Positions 20,637 through 29,221 of a stretch of 64,000 nucleotides of DNA are shown here, piece by piece. Origin of the DNA: Candidatus Gastranaerophilales bacterium (GTDB lineage: Bacteria > Cyanobacteriota > Vampirovibrionia > Gastranaerophilales > Gastranaerophilaceae); NCBI GenBank assembly GCA_944323685.1, contig CALUTJ010000010.1, positions 17,609-81,608 on the forward strand, in the 5' to 3' direction. How positions within the stretch are numbered: the first letter of the stretch is position 1; each line of letters starts with the position of its first letter. Under the pieces are notes generated by a model that saw only the letters and a program-made list of their open reading frames with translations, was not told the origin of the DNA and ran no database searches. Position numbers and translations under genes: made by a program.

Positions 20637-21812
20637 ATGAGCGTCGGCAACAGCAATGTACAAATAACAACTACAGAAAACGGCTGGATATTTTCAAAAG
20701 GCAACGGGGATAAAAAAACAGAAATCCAATTCGTTGATGAAAATAAAAACGGAACAATTGACAGTAATGATAAAAAAATCGTTATATCATTAGGCGCCGG
20801 CGATTTTACGATTGAAGAATTTAATGCTGCCAAAGAATCTATAGCAGAAAAACTTTCTGCAACTAAAAAAGAAGAAACGGTCGGCGACTGGTACAATAGA
20901 AAAGCAACCGAAGAACAGGAAGAAGCAAGAGCTGAAGCCTTCGAAAGACAACAGCAATTGCGTAAACGCCAGCAGCTTGAACTTTATAACCAACAACTTG
21001 ATAACAACGGCAAAAAAGGCAACTTCTGGAACAAAGCCGCTATGTTTTTAGGCGCGCTTTGCGGATTTGGCGGAGGATTTTTCTCCAACGGTTGGTCTTA
21101 CAACAGCGGAAGCCTTAATGATTGGAACGTAAGATTGTTCTCAACAGGAGTTAACGGTCTTTATAACACAAGCAGCCTTTTAAACGCTTCTTACGGAAAC
21201 TACAATAATGCAGCAAACTTCAACTACGGTTTGGGCGGCAACGGAATGTTTGACGCAGGATTTTTCAACCAGATGGCAGCTGCACAATCTGATTATATGC
21301 AGCAGCGTCAACAACAGTTTGACGAATCAATGAAAGCAGTAACCCAAGCGCAGGAAAAATCTAAAGCTGAAGCAGAAGCAAAAGCAACGGCTCAATTGGC
21401 AAAAAGTCTTTACGATGAATACACCGCTGAAGACAAAAAGAACGCAATATCGCAGGACAACTTAAATAAATTAAAAGAAATTTATTCAAATGTAAAAGAA
21501 GATAGTGAATATACGGCAGAAGAAAAGGCAATACTTACAAAAATAAAAGCTTACCCGCAGATACCGTATGACGCAGTCGATGATAACGGAAGCAACCAAA
21601 ACGGCAAATTCAGCGCAAAAGTAGCAAAAGCAGTTAACGATTTGCTCACTGAATACAACGGATGCGCTACACCCGAAGCAAAAGTTAACGTTATGTCAAA
21701 AGCAAACTATGATAAACTTCAAAATATTATTACTGATGCACAAAGCGGCAAACTTACAGAAGCAGTATTAAAAGAACTTGATCAAATATTAAAAAATCCG
21801 AAAGGTGAATAA
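20637..21812 (+). CDS. Unrecognised 391-residue protein with an EF-hand-like loop
   Basis: I do not recognise this family. The N-terminus is a compact segment containing DENKNGTIDSND (about 39-50), which fits the spacing of an EF-hand or dockerin-type calcium loop (D-x-N-x-N-G-x-I-D-x-x-D). Next come a Gln/Glu-rich probable coiled coil (about 85-120), a glycine- and asparagine-rich hydrophobic middle (about 130-215, with GALCGFGGGFFSNGW), a second Gln/Ala-rich coiled coil (about 220-260) and a helical C-terminus. No signal peptide is visible. The gene follows tpsB after about 200 bp. It has an AGAGGA ribosome site and ends in a strong terminator, so it is probably its own transcription unit. 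An association with the surface-adhesin locus is only positional. Confidence 0.8.
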   Translation: MSVGNSNVQITTTENGWIFSKGNGDKKTEIQFVDENKNGTIDSNDKKIVISLGAGDFTIEEFNAAKESIAEKLSATKKEETVGDWYNRKATEEQEEARAEAFERQQQLRKRQQLELYNQQLDNNGKKGNFWNKAAMFLGALCGFGGGFFSNGWSYNSGSLNDWNVRLFSTGVNGLYNTSSLLNASYGNYNNAANFNYGLGGNGMFDAGFFNQMAAAQSDYMQQRQQQFDESMKAVTQAQEKSKAEAEAKATAQLAKSLYDEYTAEDKKNAISQDNLNKLKEIYSNVKEDSEYTAEEKAILTKIKAYPQIPYDAVDDNGSNQNGKFSAKVAKAVNDLLTEYNGCATPEAKVNVMSKANYDKLQNIITDAQSGKLTEAVLKELDQILKNPKGE

Positions 21813-21842
21813 AAAAGCCCGAAATTAATTCGGGCTTTTTTT
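21811..21842. terminator. Bidirectional rho-independent terminator
   Basis: The hairpin AAAAAAGCCCGAA / TTCGGGCTTTTTT has a 5-nt loop. It follows the 391-residue gene directly. On the other strand it lies 7 nt beyond the stop of the small cysteine protein that ends the ATP synthase operon. Confidence 0.85.
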
Positions 21843-21848
21843 TGAAAA

Positions 21849-22025
21849 CTATTTTTTTGCCATTTGTGTTTGTTTTTGTTTTATATCTAAAGCCGCGTTA
21901 TGTGCAAGCAGATATACAGAACAAGTTTTGTAATTTTTCAAATACCAGGCGCATTTTTCTTGTGCACAAACTATTTCTACACTTTGACCTGCACTCATTA
22001 AAGGGCAAATAGGAATCAATGCCAT
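21849..22025 (-). CDS. Small four-cysteine protein (58 residues), hypothetical
   Basis: This short ORF starts with ATG at 22025 and reads MALIPICPLMSAG..., ending ...TQMAKK. It has cysteines at positions 7, 20, 25 and 35, including the pattern VCAQEKCAWY followed by CSVYLLA. Small proteins with an ICPLM start and a CAWY pair occur widely as uncharacterised proteins; that is my recollection, not a search result. The four cysteines could bind zinc or an iron-sulfur centre. It lies 19 nt after the flavoprotein gene and just before a terminator, so it is probably the last gene of the ATP synthase transcript. Function unknown. Confidence 0.6.
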   Translation of the reverse strand: MALIPICPLMSAGQSVEIVCAQEKCAWYLKNYKTCSVYLLAHNAALDIKQKQTQMAKK

Positions 22026-22044
22026 ATTTATATCTCCAATTCTA

Positions 22045-22926
22045 TTATTTTAGTGCCTCTGCTTGTTTGAACAAGTTGCAGTTTTCACTGCGTTTTTTCT
22101 CATAATCTTTATAAATTCTTGTACGGTTAATAACTTCATCAAAGTCAATCTGGTGTGCGTCAAAATCAGGGCCGTCAACACAGGCAAATTTAACCTCTCC
22201 GCCGACAGTAACACGACATGCACCGCACATACCGGTACCATCAACCATAATCGGGTTCATGCTGGCTTCTGTTTTGATACCTTTATCACGGGTTAAATCA
22301 GCAACTGCTCTCATCATTGGCATTGGGCCTACTGCAATTGCATAATCAACATTTTCTTTTGCCATAATGTCAGACATAACACCGGTAACAAAACCTTTTG
22401 TCCCTAAAGATCCGTCATCTGTTGTAATAAACAATTCAGAGCAGGCATCTTTCATTTTATTCTGCCAGAAAATTAAATCTTTTGTTCTGGCGCCCATTAT
22501 CATATAAACTTTGTTGCCAGCTTCTTTAAAAGCTTTTGCAATCAAATAGCAGGGAGCTGCACCATAACCGCCGGCAAGACAAACTACCGTGCCGTATTTT
22601 TCTATATGGGTAGGCTGTCCCAAAGGGCCTACGATATCAACAAGCTCATCACCGACATTCAAAGTTGCCAGCTGTTTTGTTGTATAACCGACTGCCATAA
22701 ACACAATCGTAAGCGCGCCTGATTCTCTGTCATAATCGGCAATTGTCAGAGGAATTCTTTCTCCGTCATTTGAAACTCTTAAAATGATAAACTGTCCTGC
22801 TTGAGCGTTTTTTGTAATATAAGGAGCATGAATAGTCAATTCATACTGGTTAGGACATAATTCTTTTTTGCTTAAAATTTTATAACCCATTTTGTTTTCC
22901 CACTTACTAATTTCGTCTAGTGTCAT
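22045..22926 (-). CDS. FAD/NAD(P)- and [2Fe-2S]-binding reductase subunit (NfnA/SudB/PyrK-like)
   Basis: The protein (293 residues) matches the sulfide dehydrogenase/dihydroorotate dehydrogenase-like electron-transfer family. An FAD-binding barrel at about 13-110 contains ERIPLTIADYD. An NAD(P)-binding domain follows, with CLAGGYGAAPCY at about 124-135. A C-terminal [2Fe-2S] site reads DGTGMCGACRVT with a later cysteine in KFACVDGP. In NfnAB and SudAB this subunit pairs with a GltD-like flavoprotein for electron bifurcation or ferredoxin:NADP reduction; no such partner is in the window. The gene starts 30 bp after atpG on the same strand, so it may ride on the ATP synthase transcript. The first ATG has no visible ribosome site. 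The internal ATG at 22890 (MGYKILSKKEL) starts nearer the place where family members begin and may be the true start. Confidence 0.85.
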   Translation of the reverse strand: MTLDEISKWENKMGYKILSKKELCPNQYELTIHAPYITKNAQAGQFIILRVSNDGERIPLTIADYDRESGALTIVFMAVGYTTKQLATLNVGDELVDIVGPLGQPTHIEKYGTVVCLAGGYGAAPCYLIAKAFKEAGNKVYMIMGARTKDLIFWQNKMKDACSELFITTDDGSLGTKGFVTGVMSDIMAKENVDYAIAVGPMPMMRAVADLTRDKGIKTEASMNPIMVDGTGMCGACRVTVGGEVKFACVDGPDFDAHQIDFDEVINRTRIYKDYEKKRSENCNLFKQAEALK

Positions 22927-22956
22927 TTTATATCAATTAAACAATACGGTCAAAGA

Positions 22957-23898
22957 TTATTTTTTCAAAGCATCGGCACCTGACACAACTTCAAGTATTT
23001 CGTTTGTAATAGCGGCCTGTCTCGCTTTATTATAATCAATTGAAAGCACTCTTATCATTTCTTCAGCATTATTTGTTGCGGCAGACATTGCAGTCATTCT
23101 TGCCGCAAGCTCGCTTGCTACAGCCTCAAGCAGTGCCTGATAAATAATGTTTGTTATAAACATCGGTACAATCTTTTGCAAAATAGTATCCGTATCAGGT
23201 TCAAAAGCCATAAGAGGGTCTATTGATGAACCGGTTTCTTCCCCGTCATCTCCCAGCGCCTTTTTCACATCATCAGCCGGTAAAATTTTCCAGTCCTCTA
23301 CCTTATAAGACATCATGTTTTTAAAACGCGTTGTAACAATTTCGATACTGTCGATTTCACCTTTAACAAAAGAATCTGCCATATCTTCCGCTATAACAAG
23401 AGCATTTGAAGAATTAGGCTCCTGCGAAATTTTTGTATAAGTATTAACAATATCAAAACCAGCGTTTTGCGCACGTCTTTTTAAGACACTTGTGCCTTTA
23501 AGACCGACTATAAACAGCTTAACGCCGATGCCTTTTGATTTGTATTCTTCGATTTTTTTAAGAACAAATCTCACTACGTTTGCGTTGTAAGCGCCCGCAA
23601 GACCTCTGTTAGATGTAATAACAAGAATTCCCGCGTTTTTTTGCTCTCTTTTCTGCATTAAAACAGGATAGTTATCAATTGAACGTTCTATCTTCAAACC
23701 AGCTGAGCTGAAGCCTTCAACAGAAGAAAGAACTTTTACAAACGCTTCACCTAACGCTTTAGAAAACGGTCTGGATGAAATAACTTTATTCTGCGAGCGT
23801 TTTACCTTGGCAGCAGCAACCATTTTCATTGCTTTGGTAATTTTTTGAGTATTTTTGATACTGTTTATTCTTGCTTTAATATCTAATAAATTTGGCAT
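22957..23898 (-). CDS. atpG: ATP synthase gamma subunit
   Basis: This is the central rotor shaft of F1 (313 residues). The N-terminal helix contains RINSIKNTQKITKAMKMVAA, and the C-terminus has ASELAARMTAMSAATNNAEE followed by YNKARQAAIT, both hallmark gamma sequences. The length is close to cyanobacterial gamma subunits, which carry an extra central segment compared with most bacteria. Here the region around ILPADDVKKALGDDGEETG (about 210-228) looks like a reduced version of that insert. It follows atpA by 65 bp. Confidence 0.96.
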   Translation of the reverse strand: MPNLLDIKARINSIKNTQKITKAMKMVAAAKVKRSQNKVISSRPFSKALGEAFVKVLSSVEGFSSAGLKIERSIDNYPVLMQKREQKNAGILVITSNRGLAGAYNANVVRFVLKKIEEYKSKGIGVKLFIVGLKGTSVLKRRAQNAGFDIVNTYTKISQEPNSSNALVIAEDMADSFVKGEIDSIEIVTTRFKNMMSYKVEDWKILPADDVKKALGDDGEETGSSIDPLMAFEPDTDTILQKIVPMFITNIIYQALLEAVASELAARMTAMSAATNNAEEMIRVLSIDYNKARQAAITNEILEVVSGADALKK

Positions 23899-23963
23899 TG
23901 CACTACTTTCCGTGTATTTATATTTCGGGGTGCTTTAGCGCAAACACCCCGAATCAATATAAC

Positions 23964-25481
23964 TTAAGAGAACAAAGATGACTTGAAGGTTTCAAGATTT
24001 TTCTTCAATTCAGCTTTGTCGTTGTCATCCAATGCAGCACCCGTGTTGAGCTTTTCAACAAGTGCAGACATATTTGCTTCAAAATATTCAAACCATTCTT
24101 TTTTGAATTTTTGAATTTTTGAATTGTCTATATCATCAAGTATGCCTTCGTTAGCTGCAAACAGTATGCTGACCTGTTTTGCAACACTCAAAGGTGAATA
24201 CTGCGGCTGTTTTAAAACTTCCGTCAGCTTTTGACCTCTTAAAAGCTGATCCTGTGTAGCCTTATCAAGGTCAGATGCAAATTGAGCAAACGCTTCCAAT
24301 TCTCTAAACTGAGCAAGGTCAAGTCTTAACTTACCGCCTACCTGTTTTGTAGCTTTTGTTTGAGCTGCACCGCCTACACGTGATACAGAGATACCGGCGT
24401 TCATTGCCGGTCTTATACCGGAGTTAAACAGACCTGTTTCTAAGAATATCTGACCGTCGGTAATTGAAATTACGTTAGTCGGAATGTAGGCTGAAACGTC
24501 GCCTGCCTGAGTTTCAATGATAGGAAGCGCGGTAATCGAGCCGCCGCCTAATTTATCGTTCAATTTGCAGGCTCTTTCAAGCAGTCTTGAGTGCAGGTAG
24601 AATACATCACCCGGATAGGCTTCACGTCCCGGCGGGCGTCTTAAAAGCAAACTCATTGCACGATATGCCTGAGCATGTTTTGTAAGGTCATCATACACAA
24701 TCAAAACATCTCTGCCCTGTTCCATAAACTCTTCCGCAATAGCAACACCGGCAAACGGTGCAATGAATTGCAGCGGAGCAGACTCGTCAGCAGTAGCGGA
24801 AACAATGATTGTATAATCCATTGCTCCGAAATCTTCCAGTTTTTTAGCTAACTGGGCGACCGTAGAAGTTTTCTGTCCGATTGCAACATAAACACAGATT
24901 ACATTCTGGCCTTTCTGGTTAATGATTGTATCAATAGCAATCGCGGTTTTTCCTGTCTGTCTGTCACCGATAATCAACTCACGCTGGCCTCTTCCGATAG
25001 GAGTAAGAGCATCAATTGCCGTCAAACCTGTTTGCAAAGGCTGGTGTACTGATTTTCTCGAAACAATACCCGGAGCAACTCTTTCTACCGGTCTTGTTTT
25101 TTCGTAATGAATATCGCCTTTACCGTCAACCGGACGTCCGGTCGGGCTTACGATTCTGCCTATAAGGCCGTCGCCTACGGGAACAGAAGCGATTCTTCCC
25201 GTGGTTTTAACAGTCATACCTTCTTTGATGTGTTGATACTCACCGAGAATAACAACACCGACATTGTCTTCTTCAAGGTTCAGCGTAATACCTAGTGTAC
25301 CTTTGCCGTCTTCAAACTCAACAAGCTCGTTTGACATTGCATTGCGCAAGCCGTACACACGGGCAATACCGTCGCCGACTTCTAATACAGAGCCGATATT
25401 TGAAACCTCCATCTCTGAAGAATAATTTTCAATTTTGGCTTTGATTATAGAAGTAATTTCTTCCGGTCTAATTGTTGCCAT
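23964..25481 (-). CDS. atpA: ATP synthase alpha subunit
   Basis: The non-catalytic nucleotide-binding subunit of F1 (505 residues, full length). The Walker A motif GDRQTGKT is at residues 172-179. The alpha signature [17 protein letters not shown] is near 360-380. The N-terminal [14 protein letters not shown] helix that contacts the delta subunit is present. It lies in the middle of the seven-gene operon, with an AAAGGAA ribosome site before the ATG. The beta and epsilon genes are not nearby, as in Cyanobacteria, where they form a separate operon. Confidence 0.97.
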   Translation of the reverse strand: MATIRPEEITSIIKAKIENYSSEMEVSNIGSVLEVGDGIARVYGLRNAMSNELVEFEDGKGTLGITLNLEEDNVGVVILGEYQHIKEGMTVKTTGRIASVPVGDGLIGRIVSPTGRPVDGKGDIHYEKTRPVERVAPGIVSRKSVHQPLQTGLTAIDALTPIGRGQRELIIGDRQTGKTAIAIDTIINQKGQNVICVYVAIGQKTSTVAQLAKKLEDFGAMDYTIIVSATADESAPLQFIAPFAGVAIAEEFMEQGRDVLIVYDDLTKHAQAYRAMSLLLRRPPGREAYPGDVFYLHSRLLERACKLNDKLGGGSITALPIIETQAGDVSAYIPTNVISITDGQIFLETGLFNSGIRPAMNAGISVSRVGGAAQTKATKQVGGKLRLDLAQFRELEAFAQFASDLDKATQDQLLRGQKLTEVLKQPQYSPLSVAKQVSILFAANEGILDDIDNSKIQKFKKEWFEYFEANMSALVEKLNTGAALDDNDKAELKKNLETFKSSLFS

Positions 25482-25539
25482 GTTACTTTCCTTTATAGTT
25501 TGTACTAAATTTTACACTTTTGTTAATCGTTTAGCGATT

Positions 25540-26097
25540 TTATCTCAGTATTTTTTTGAACCCCTCTATTTTTGCAGCCATAGAGCCGTCTATCGTCTTA
25601 TCCTGAATTTTTAAAATAAGACCTGCAATAATATCGGGATTTATATCAAAAACAAACTTCACAGCTTTATGCAGCTTGTTTTCCAGTCTTTCTTTTAAAC
25701 TTTGTTTTAAATCTCCGTCAATTTCGACAGCCGAAACAACACCGACTTTAACAATGTTTTTAGCTTCATCCATCGATTCTTCATAACAATATTTAATTGT
25801 TTCCAGAAGATTAAGTCTGCTTTTTTCTGTAAGAATAAACATAAGACTTAATGTCGACGGCTGTATTCTGCCCTGAAAGACAGACTTTATCATATCCTTT
25901 TTTTCCGCAAAAGGAATAACGGGATGCATCAAAAAATCCCTCATTTTGGTTACCATATCAAGTGATTCGGAAACCGTTGTTAAGTCTGTAAAAACCTCGT
26001 CTATTTCGCCTCTGTCTTTTGCTACAGCAATGATAGCATCAGAGTATCTTTTTGCCAGTGGTAATAATTTATTATCTATTTTTAATTTTTGTCCCAT
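25540..26097 (-). CDS. atpH: ATP synthase delta subunit
   Basis: This 185-residue protein has the layout of the F1 delta/OSCP subunit, which links the b/b' stator stalk to the top of alpha. The helical N-terminal domain includes LAKRYSDAIIAVAKDRG, a typical delta start. The C-terminal part contains INPDIIAGLILKIQDKTIDGS, matching the conserved delta signature. It lies between atpF and atpA, its standard position. Confidence 0.93.
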   Translation of the reverse strand: MGQKLKIDNKLLPLAKRYSDAIIAVAKDRGEIDEVFTDLTTVSESLDMVTKMRDFLMHPVIPFAEKKDMIKSVFQGRIQPSTLSLMFILTEKSRLNLLETIKYCYEESMDEAKNIVKVGVVSAVEIDGDLKQSLKERLENKLHKAVKFVFDINPDIIAGLILKIQDKTIDGSMAAKIEGFKKILR

Positions 26098-26113
26098 TAC
26101 TATATCCGCTTAT

Positions 26114-26617
26114 CTATACATCAATTTTGTCTATACTGTTGATAAAGTCTTCTATGTACTTTCTGTGAAGCTCTTTATCTTTGTCCAGAGCAGTTTTTAT
26201 CTGCCTCTGGGCAATTTCAATTGAAGAGGAAGAAACACTTTTCAGCAATTCGCCCTGAACCTGTTTTTCTTCGGAATCGACCTGTTTTTGTACATTTTGT
26301 CTAATCAACTCCACTGATTTATCAAGTTCTTCTTTTGTTTTTTGCTCAATTGTGTTTGCCGTATCTTGAGCTTTTTTAACAATCGCTTGAGTTTCGGCTT
26401 CTACATTGCCCAGTGATTCTTTTACCGACTCAAATTCTTTTATTGCATCAGCTTTTAAAGTATCTGACTCTTCCACTTTCTTTTGAATGGAAGCTCTCAT
26501 GTCCTCTATTTTTTGCATAACGTCAAGTTTGTATGCAATATAACCGAAAAGTGCAATCATGATTGCAAAGTTTATGACGTTAGAATGCAATATATTGGCA
26601 AAACTAAAATCAAGCAT
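26114..26617 (-). CDS. atpF: ATP synthase subunit b
   Basis: A 167-residue stator stalk subunit. One N-terminal membrane helix (about 12-30, NVINFAIMIALFGYIAYKL) is followed by a long charged coiled coil rich in Lys, Glu and Gln. The start overlaps the end of the b' gene by 8 bp, which suggests translational coupling; GAAGGAAA lies just before the ATG. Having two b-type genes in a row is typical of photosynthetic bacteria and of the cyanobacterial phylum. Confidence 0.9.
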   Translation of the reverse strand: MLDFSFANILHSNVINFAIMIALFGYIAYKLDVMQKIEDMRASIQKKVEESDTLKADAIKEFESVKESLGNVEAETQAIVKKAQDTANTIEQKTKEELDKSVELIRQNVQKQVDSEEKQVQGELLKSVSSSSIEIAQRQIKTALDKDKELHRKYIEDFINSIDKIDV

Positions 26618-27086
26618 TTTCCTTCATTACCTCTTCAACTTCCTGTTCGTTCAAAGGTTCAAAAGCAATACCCTCGCCCATAAGCTTTGTTGTCAGGCGA
26701 TTTGCAATATCAGCAACATCAAATTTCATATTTGCAGCTGATTCTTGCTTTTGATGAACAAGATTTTGTTTTTCCGAACTAAAATAAGAAGCGGCAGTAT
26801 TTTTAGCCTCATTCAATACTTTAGTTTTTTCTTCTTTAAGTGCATCTGTCTTTGCAGCAACTATATCACGGGATTTTCGCTGTGCATCGGCAATTTGAGC
26901 ATTTTTATCGGAAACGAGAGCCTCGGCTTTTTGATGGTGAGCCTGAGCTTCGTTTTTATTTGACTCAATATAGTTTCTTCTCTTTTCAATGATATCCAGC
27001 ACCGGCTGGTACAAGATTTTATTCATTATAAAAATGAAAACGAGAAAACTTATTGCTGATACTAATATGGTTGCATTAATTTCCAT
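26610..27086 (-). CDS. atpF': ATP synthase subunit b' (second b-type subunit)
   Basis: A 158-residue b-family protein directly after the c-subunit gene. The N-terminal membrane helix is ILVSAISFLVFIFIMNKILY (about 7-26), followed by PVLDIIEKRRNYIESN and a coiled coil. Its order (c, b', b, delta) and its sequence distance from the next gene mark it as the b' paralogue that forms a b/b' heterodimer. Confidence 0.88.
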   Translation of the reverse strand: MEINATILVSAISFLVFIFIMNKILYQPVLDIIEKRRNYIESNKNEAQAHHQKAEALVSDKNAQIADAQRKSRDIVAAKTDALKEEKTKVLNEAKNTAASYFSSEKQNLVHQKQESAANMKFDVADIANRLTTKLMGEGIAFEPLNEQEVEEVMKENA

Positions 27087-27140
27087 AAAATTGTCCTGTT
27101 CCGCGATATTTGTAAAGTCTTTCGTCTAATTAATGCTTTA

Positions 27141-27386
27141 TTAACCGAGTAATTGCAAAGCGATGAATAATGCATAGATAGCACAAGCTTCTGCAAGACC
27201 TGCACCGATAATGAAGTAAATCAATGCTTTACCTGCGATTTCAGGCTGTCTTGATACAGCGTCTAAAAGACCTTTTGTTGCAATACCCAAACCTATTCCG
27301 GCACCGATTGCACCAAAACCGATTGCAATACCTGCACCCAATTTAGCCATTGATGCAACTTCTACTGCTACTTGTTCTACTGCCAT
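27141..27386 (-). CDS. atpE: ATP synthase subunit c
   Basis: An 81-residue two-helix rotor-ring proteolipid. The glycine-rich first helix contains GAIGAGIGLGIA, the polar loop has RQPE (46-49), and the ion-carrying glutamate is E66 (GLAEACAIY). The position that holds glutamine in Na+-binding c subunits (GxGQG) is leucine 33 here, and E66 is followed by alanine, not serine or threonine. By comparison with known rings this favours proton coupling. That is an inference. Confidence 0.95.
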   Translation of the reverse strand: MAVEQVAVEVASMAKLGAGIAIGFGAIGAGIGLGIATKGLLDAVSRQPEIAGKALIYFIIGAGLAEACAIYALFIALQLLG

Positions 27387-27472
27387 AATTTTCTCCTTTT
27401 TTATTACTAATTCAATTTGTTAAATTCAAACTTGTTTGCCGGCTAAACCGAAATATCAGAAAAACCCTGCAA

Positions 27473-28159
27473 TTAATGTTCCTCTTCCTGCGCTGCCATT
27501 GCAATGTATGCAGTGGACAACAGCATAAACACAAGTGCCTGTACAAAAGCAACAAACACCTCAAAAAGCATAAAGGGTAACGGCAAAATATATGCGCACA
27601 ACCCTACAAAAGTTACAATCAGCAATTCGCCGGCAAGAATGTTGGCAAAAAGTCGTAATGCCAGTGAGAAAGGTCTTACAACCATCTCTAAAAGTTCAAT
27701 CAACGCCATTATTATGCCGACAGCGCTGAATTCATGTAAAAAGTATTTTAGCCCTTTAGCACGTACACCCTGATAAACATAATAAATTAAGACCATTATT
27801 GCCATTGCTGCTGTCATATTAATATCATTCGTCGGAGAAGCAAGCTCACCGGTTTTTAAATGATACAAACGCCACGGCAATTGTCCGAGAAGGTTCGCCG
27901 TTAAAATAAACAAAAACAATGTAGCAAGAAGCGGTATATGTTTGCGTCCGTTTTTGCCTATCATCGACTCGGTCAAACCGATAAAAGCTCCCATTATTCC
28001 TTCAGCAACCGCCTGAAGTTTAGTAGGAATAACAGAGAGTTTTCTCGTTGCAAGAAATGAAACAACAATCAAAATCCCCATTGTAATCCACATAGTAATA
28101 ATGGTATCAAGGTTAAAACTGAACTGACCGAGATGCGCAATTAAGTGACCTTCTGACAT
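27473..28159 (-). CDS. atpB: ATP synthase subunit a
   Basis: A 228-residue integral membrane subunit that forms the proton path against the c ring. The signature RPFSLALRLFANILAGE holds the essential arginine (R169). TNDINMT (near 110-116) and several membrane helices also match. It is the first gene of the operon. No atpI-like gene precedes it, unlike in most Cyanobacteria. A GAGG ribosome site lies upstream of the ATG. Confidence 0.95.
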   Translation of the reverse strand: MSEGHLIAHLGQFSFNLDTIITMWITMGILIVVSFLATRKLSVIPTKLQAVAEGIMGAFIGLTESMIGKNGRKHIPLLATLFLFILTANLLGQLPWRLYHLKTGELASPTNDINMTAAMAIMVLIYYVYQGVRAKGLKYFLHEFSAVGIIMALIELLEMVVRPFSLALRLFANILAGELLIVTFVGLCAYILPLPFMLFEVFVAFVQALVFMLLSTAYIAMAAQEEEH

Positions 28160-28204
28160 TATCTATATCCTCTATAAATAAATTAACCTTTCGGCTACTT
28201 ATGT

Positions 28205-28233
28205 AATATATCACGATTGTAATTCAAATTCAA
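28205..28233 (-). promoter_or_regulatory. Likely sigma-70-type promoter of the ATP synthase operon
   Basis: On the minus strand, TTGAAT (28228-28233) and TATATT (28205-28210) are separated by exactly 17 bp, 46 bp upstream of the atpB start. It fits the consensus well and lies at the head of the operon. Confidence 0.5.
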
Positions 28234-28244
28234 ACAGAAAAAAT

Positions 28245-28691
28245 TTATCTTTTTATATATTTAATAAATTTTGCCGGATTACCGGCTACAATGCTGTTGG
28301 CTTCCACATCTTTTAAAACAACAGAACCAGCCCCTATAACAGAATTATCACCTATCGTCACGCCGCCAATGATTACACTGTTTGCATAAATAGTAACATT
28401 ATTACCGATTACTGGTACATCTGACTTTATTTTTTCATTATACTTTCCCTTGCCTATTGTTACATTTTGATAAATAGTGCAGTTTTTGCCGATAGTTGCA
28501 AACTGGTTTATAACAATACCCACAGGATGAGGGAAATAGGTATTTTGTTCTTTTATACGTTCAAAACGAGGAATGCAGCACGAGTCTTCAATCTGGTTGA
28601 CAAGCGGATATTGAAAGGTCAACTTTATTCCAAAAAGCTTTAGAATTATATGAGCATTTTCTTTGTAAAAGGCAAATAAATTTTTTAGCAT
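28245..28691 (-). CDS. Left-handed beta-helix O-acetyltransferase (CysE-like hexapeptide family)
   Basis: A 148-residue protein. Hexapeptide repeats (I-G-x-x-x-x) run from about residue 60 to 135, with TIGKNCTIYQNVTIGKG, GGVTIGDNSVIGAGSVV and the closing IVAGNPAKFIK. This matches short serine acetyltransferase-like enzymes, which usually O-acetylate a sugar or a small alcohol with acetyl-CoA. The region where full-length CysE has its N-terminal helical domain is almost absent, so sugar acetylation is more likely than cysteine synthesis. It lies downstream of no clear operon partner, and is divergent from the XRE gene. Confidence 0.78.
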   Translation of the reverse strand: MLKNLFAFYKENAHIILKLFGIKLTFQYPLVNQIEDSCCIPRFERIKEQNTYFPHPVGIVINQFATIGKNCTIYQNVTIGKGKYNEKIKSDVPVIGNNVTIYANSVIIGGVTIGDNSVIGAGSVVLKDVEANSIVAGNPAKFIKYIKR

Positions 28692-28795
28692 AAATCTTTT
28701 TCTGTAATCTTATTAAAGCTAAATGATAGTGATATATGATTTTAACAAGCAAGGTTTTGAATAAATTATATCTTATTAAGATTATTTTTTCAATA

Positions 28796-28850
28796 GAACT
28801 AGTTCCAACAAAATCTTTATTTAAAAATTTTTAAAGATTATTCTTATATT
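28796..28850 (+). promoter_or_regulatory. Promoter/operator region of the XRE gene, possibly leaderless
   Basis: A 10-bp palindrome GAACTAGTTC (28796-28805) is followed by TTAAAA (28821-28826) and TATATT (28845-28850), 18 bp apart. The -10-like box is only 5 bp from the ATG and no ribosome site is seen, so a leaderless transcript is possible. The palindrome could be an autoregulatory site. Both are inferences. Confidence 0.3.
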
Positions 28851-28855
28851 AATTT

Positions 28856-29173
28856 ATGGGAACAGTAGCTAAAAAACTCGGTTTAAGAATAAAAGAACTG
28901 CGTGAAAACAGAAAACTCACGCAATTTATGCTTGCGGAAACAATAAATATGGAGCCTACAAATCTTTCCAAAATAGAAAGAGGAGTACAAATCCCAAAAG
29001 AAGAAAGCCTTATCAAAATTGCAGAAGCATTAAACGTACAAATAAAAGATTTATTTGATTATGAGCATTTTGAAGATAAAAGTGTTCTGATAACAAAAAT
29101 TATTGAGATATTAAAAAATTCCGACCCTAAAACAGTTAAAAATATTTATAAAATTTTAATAAATATTCAATAA
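28856..29173 (+). CDS. XRE-family helix-turn-helix regulator
   Basis: A 105-residue protein. Residues 6-62 form a Cro/C1-type HTH (LGLRIKELRENRKLTQ, with LAETINMEPTNLSKIERG as helix-turn-helix), then LIKIAEALNVQIKDLFDYEHF. The C-terminal 35 residues are a short helical tail, probably for dimerisation. No ligand domain is present. The targets are unknown. The gene lies alone between a divergent acyltransferase and a convergent rpmB. Confidence 0.88.
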   Translation: MGTVAKKLGLRIKELRENRKLTQFMLAETINMEPTNLSKIERGVQIPKEESLIKIAEALNVQIKDLFDYEHFEDKSVLITKIIEILKNSDPKTVKNIYKILINIQ

Positions 29174-29200
29174 AAAAATCCCGACTACTCGGGATTTTTT
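29173..29200. terminator. Bidirectional rho-independent terminator
   Basis: The stem TCCCGA / TCGGGA is flanked by an A-tract and a T-tract. It lies immediately after the XRE stop and 22 bp beyond the rpmB stop on the other strand, so it serves both convergent genes. Confidence 0.85.
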
Positions 29201-29221
29201 ATCAAACTAATTCAAAAGCAA

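Noticed and set aside
22045..22926. The flavoprotein as the missing E3 reductase of the rfbFGH pathway
   Set aside because: Its [2Fe-2S] site is C-terminal, it matches NfnA/SudB-type subunits, and it lies in the ATP synthase operon 30 kb away.
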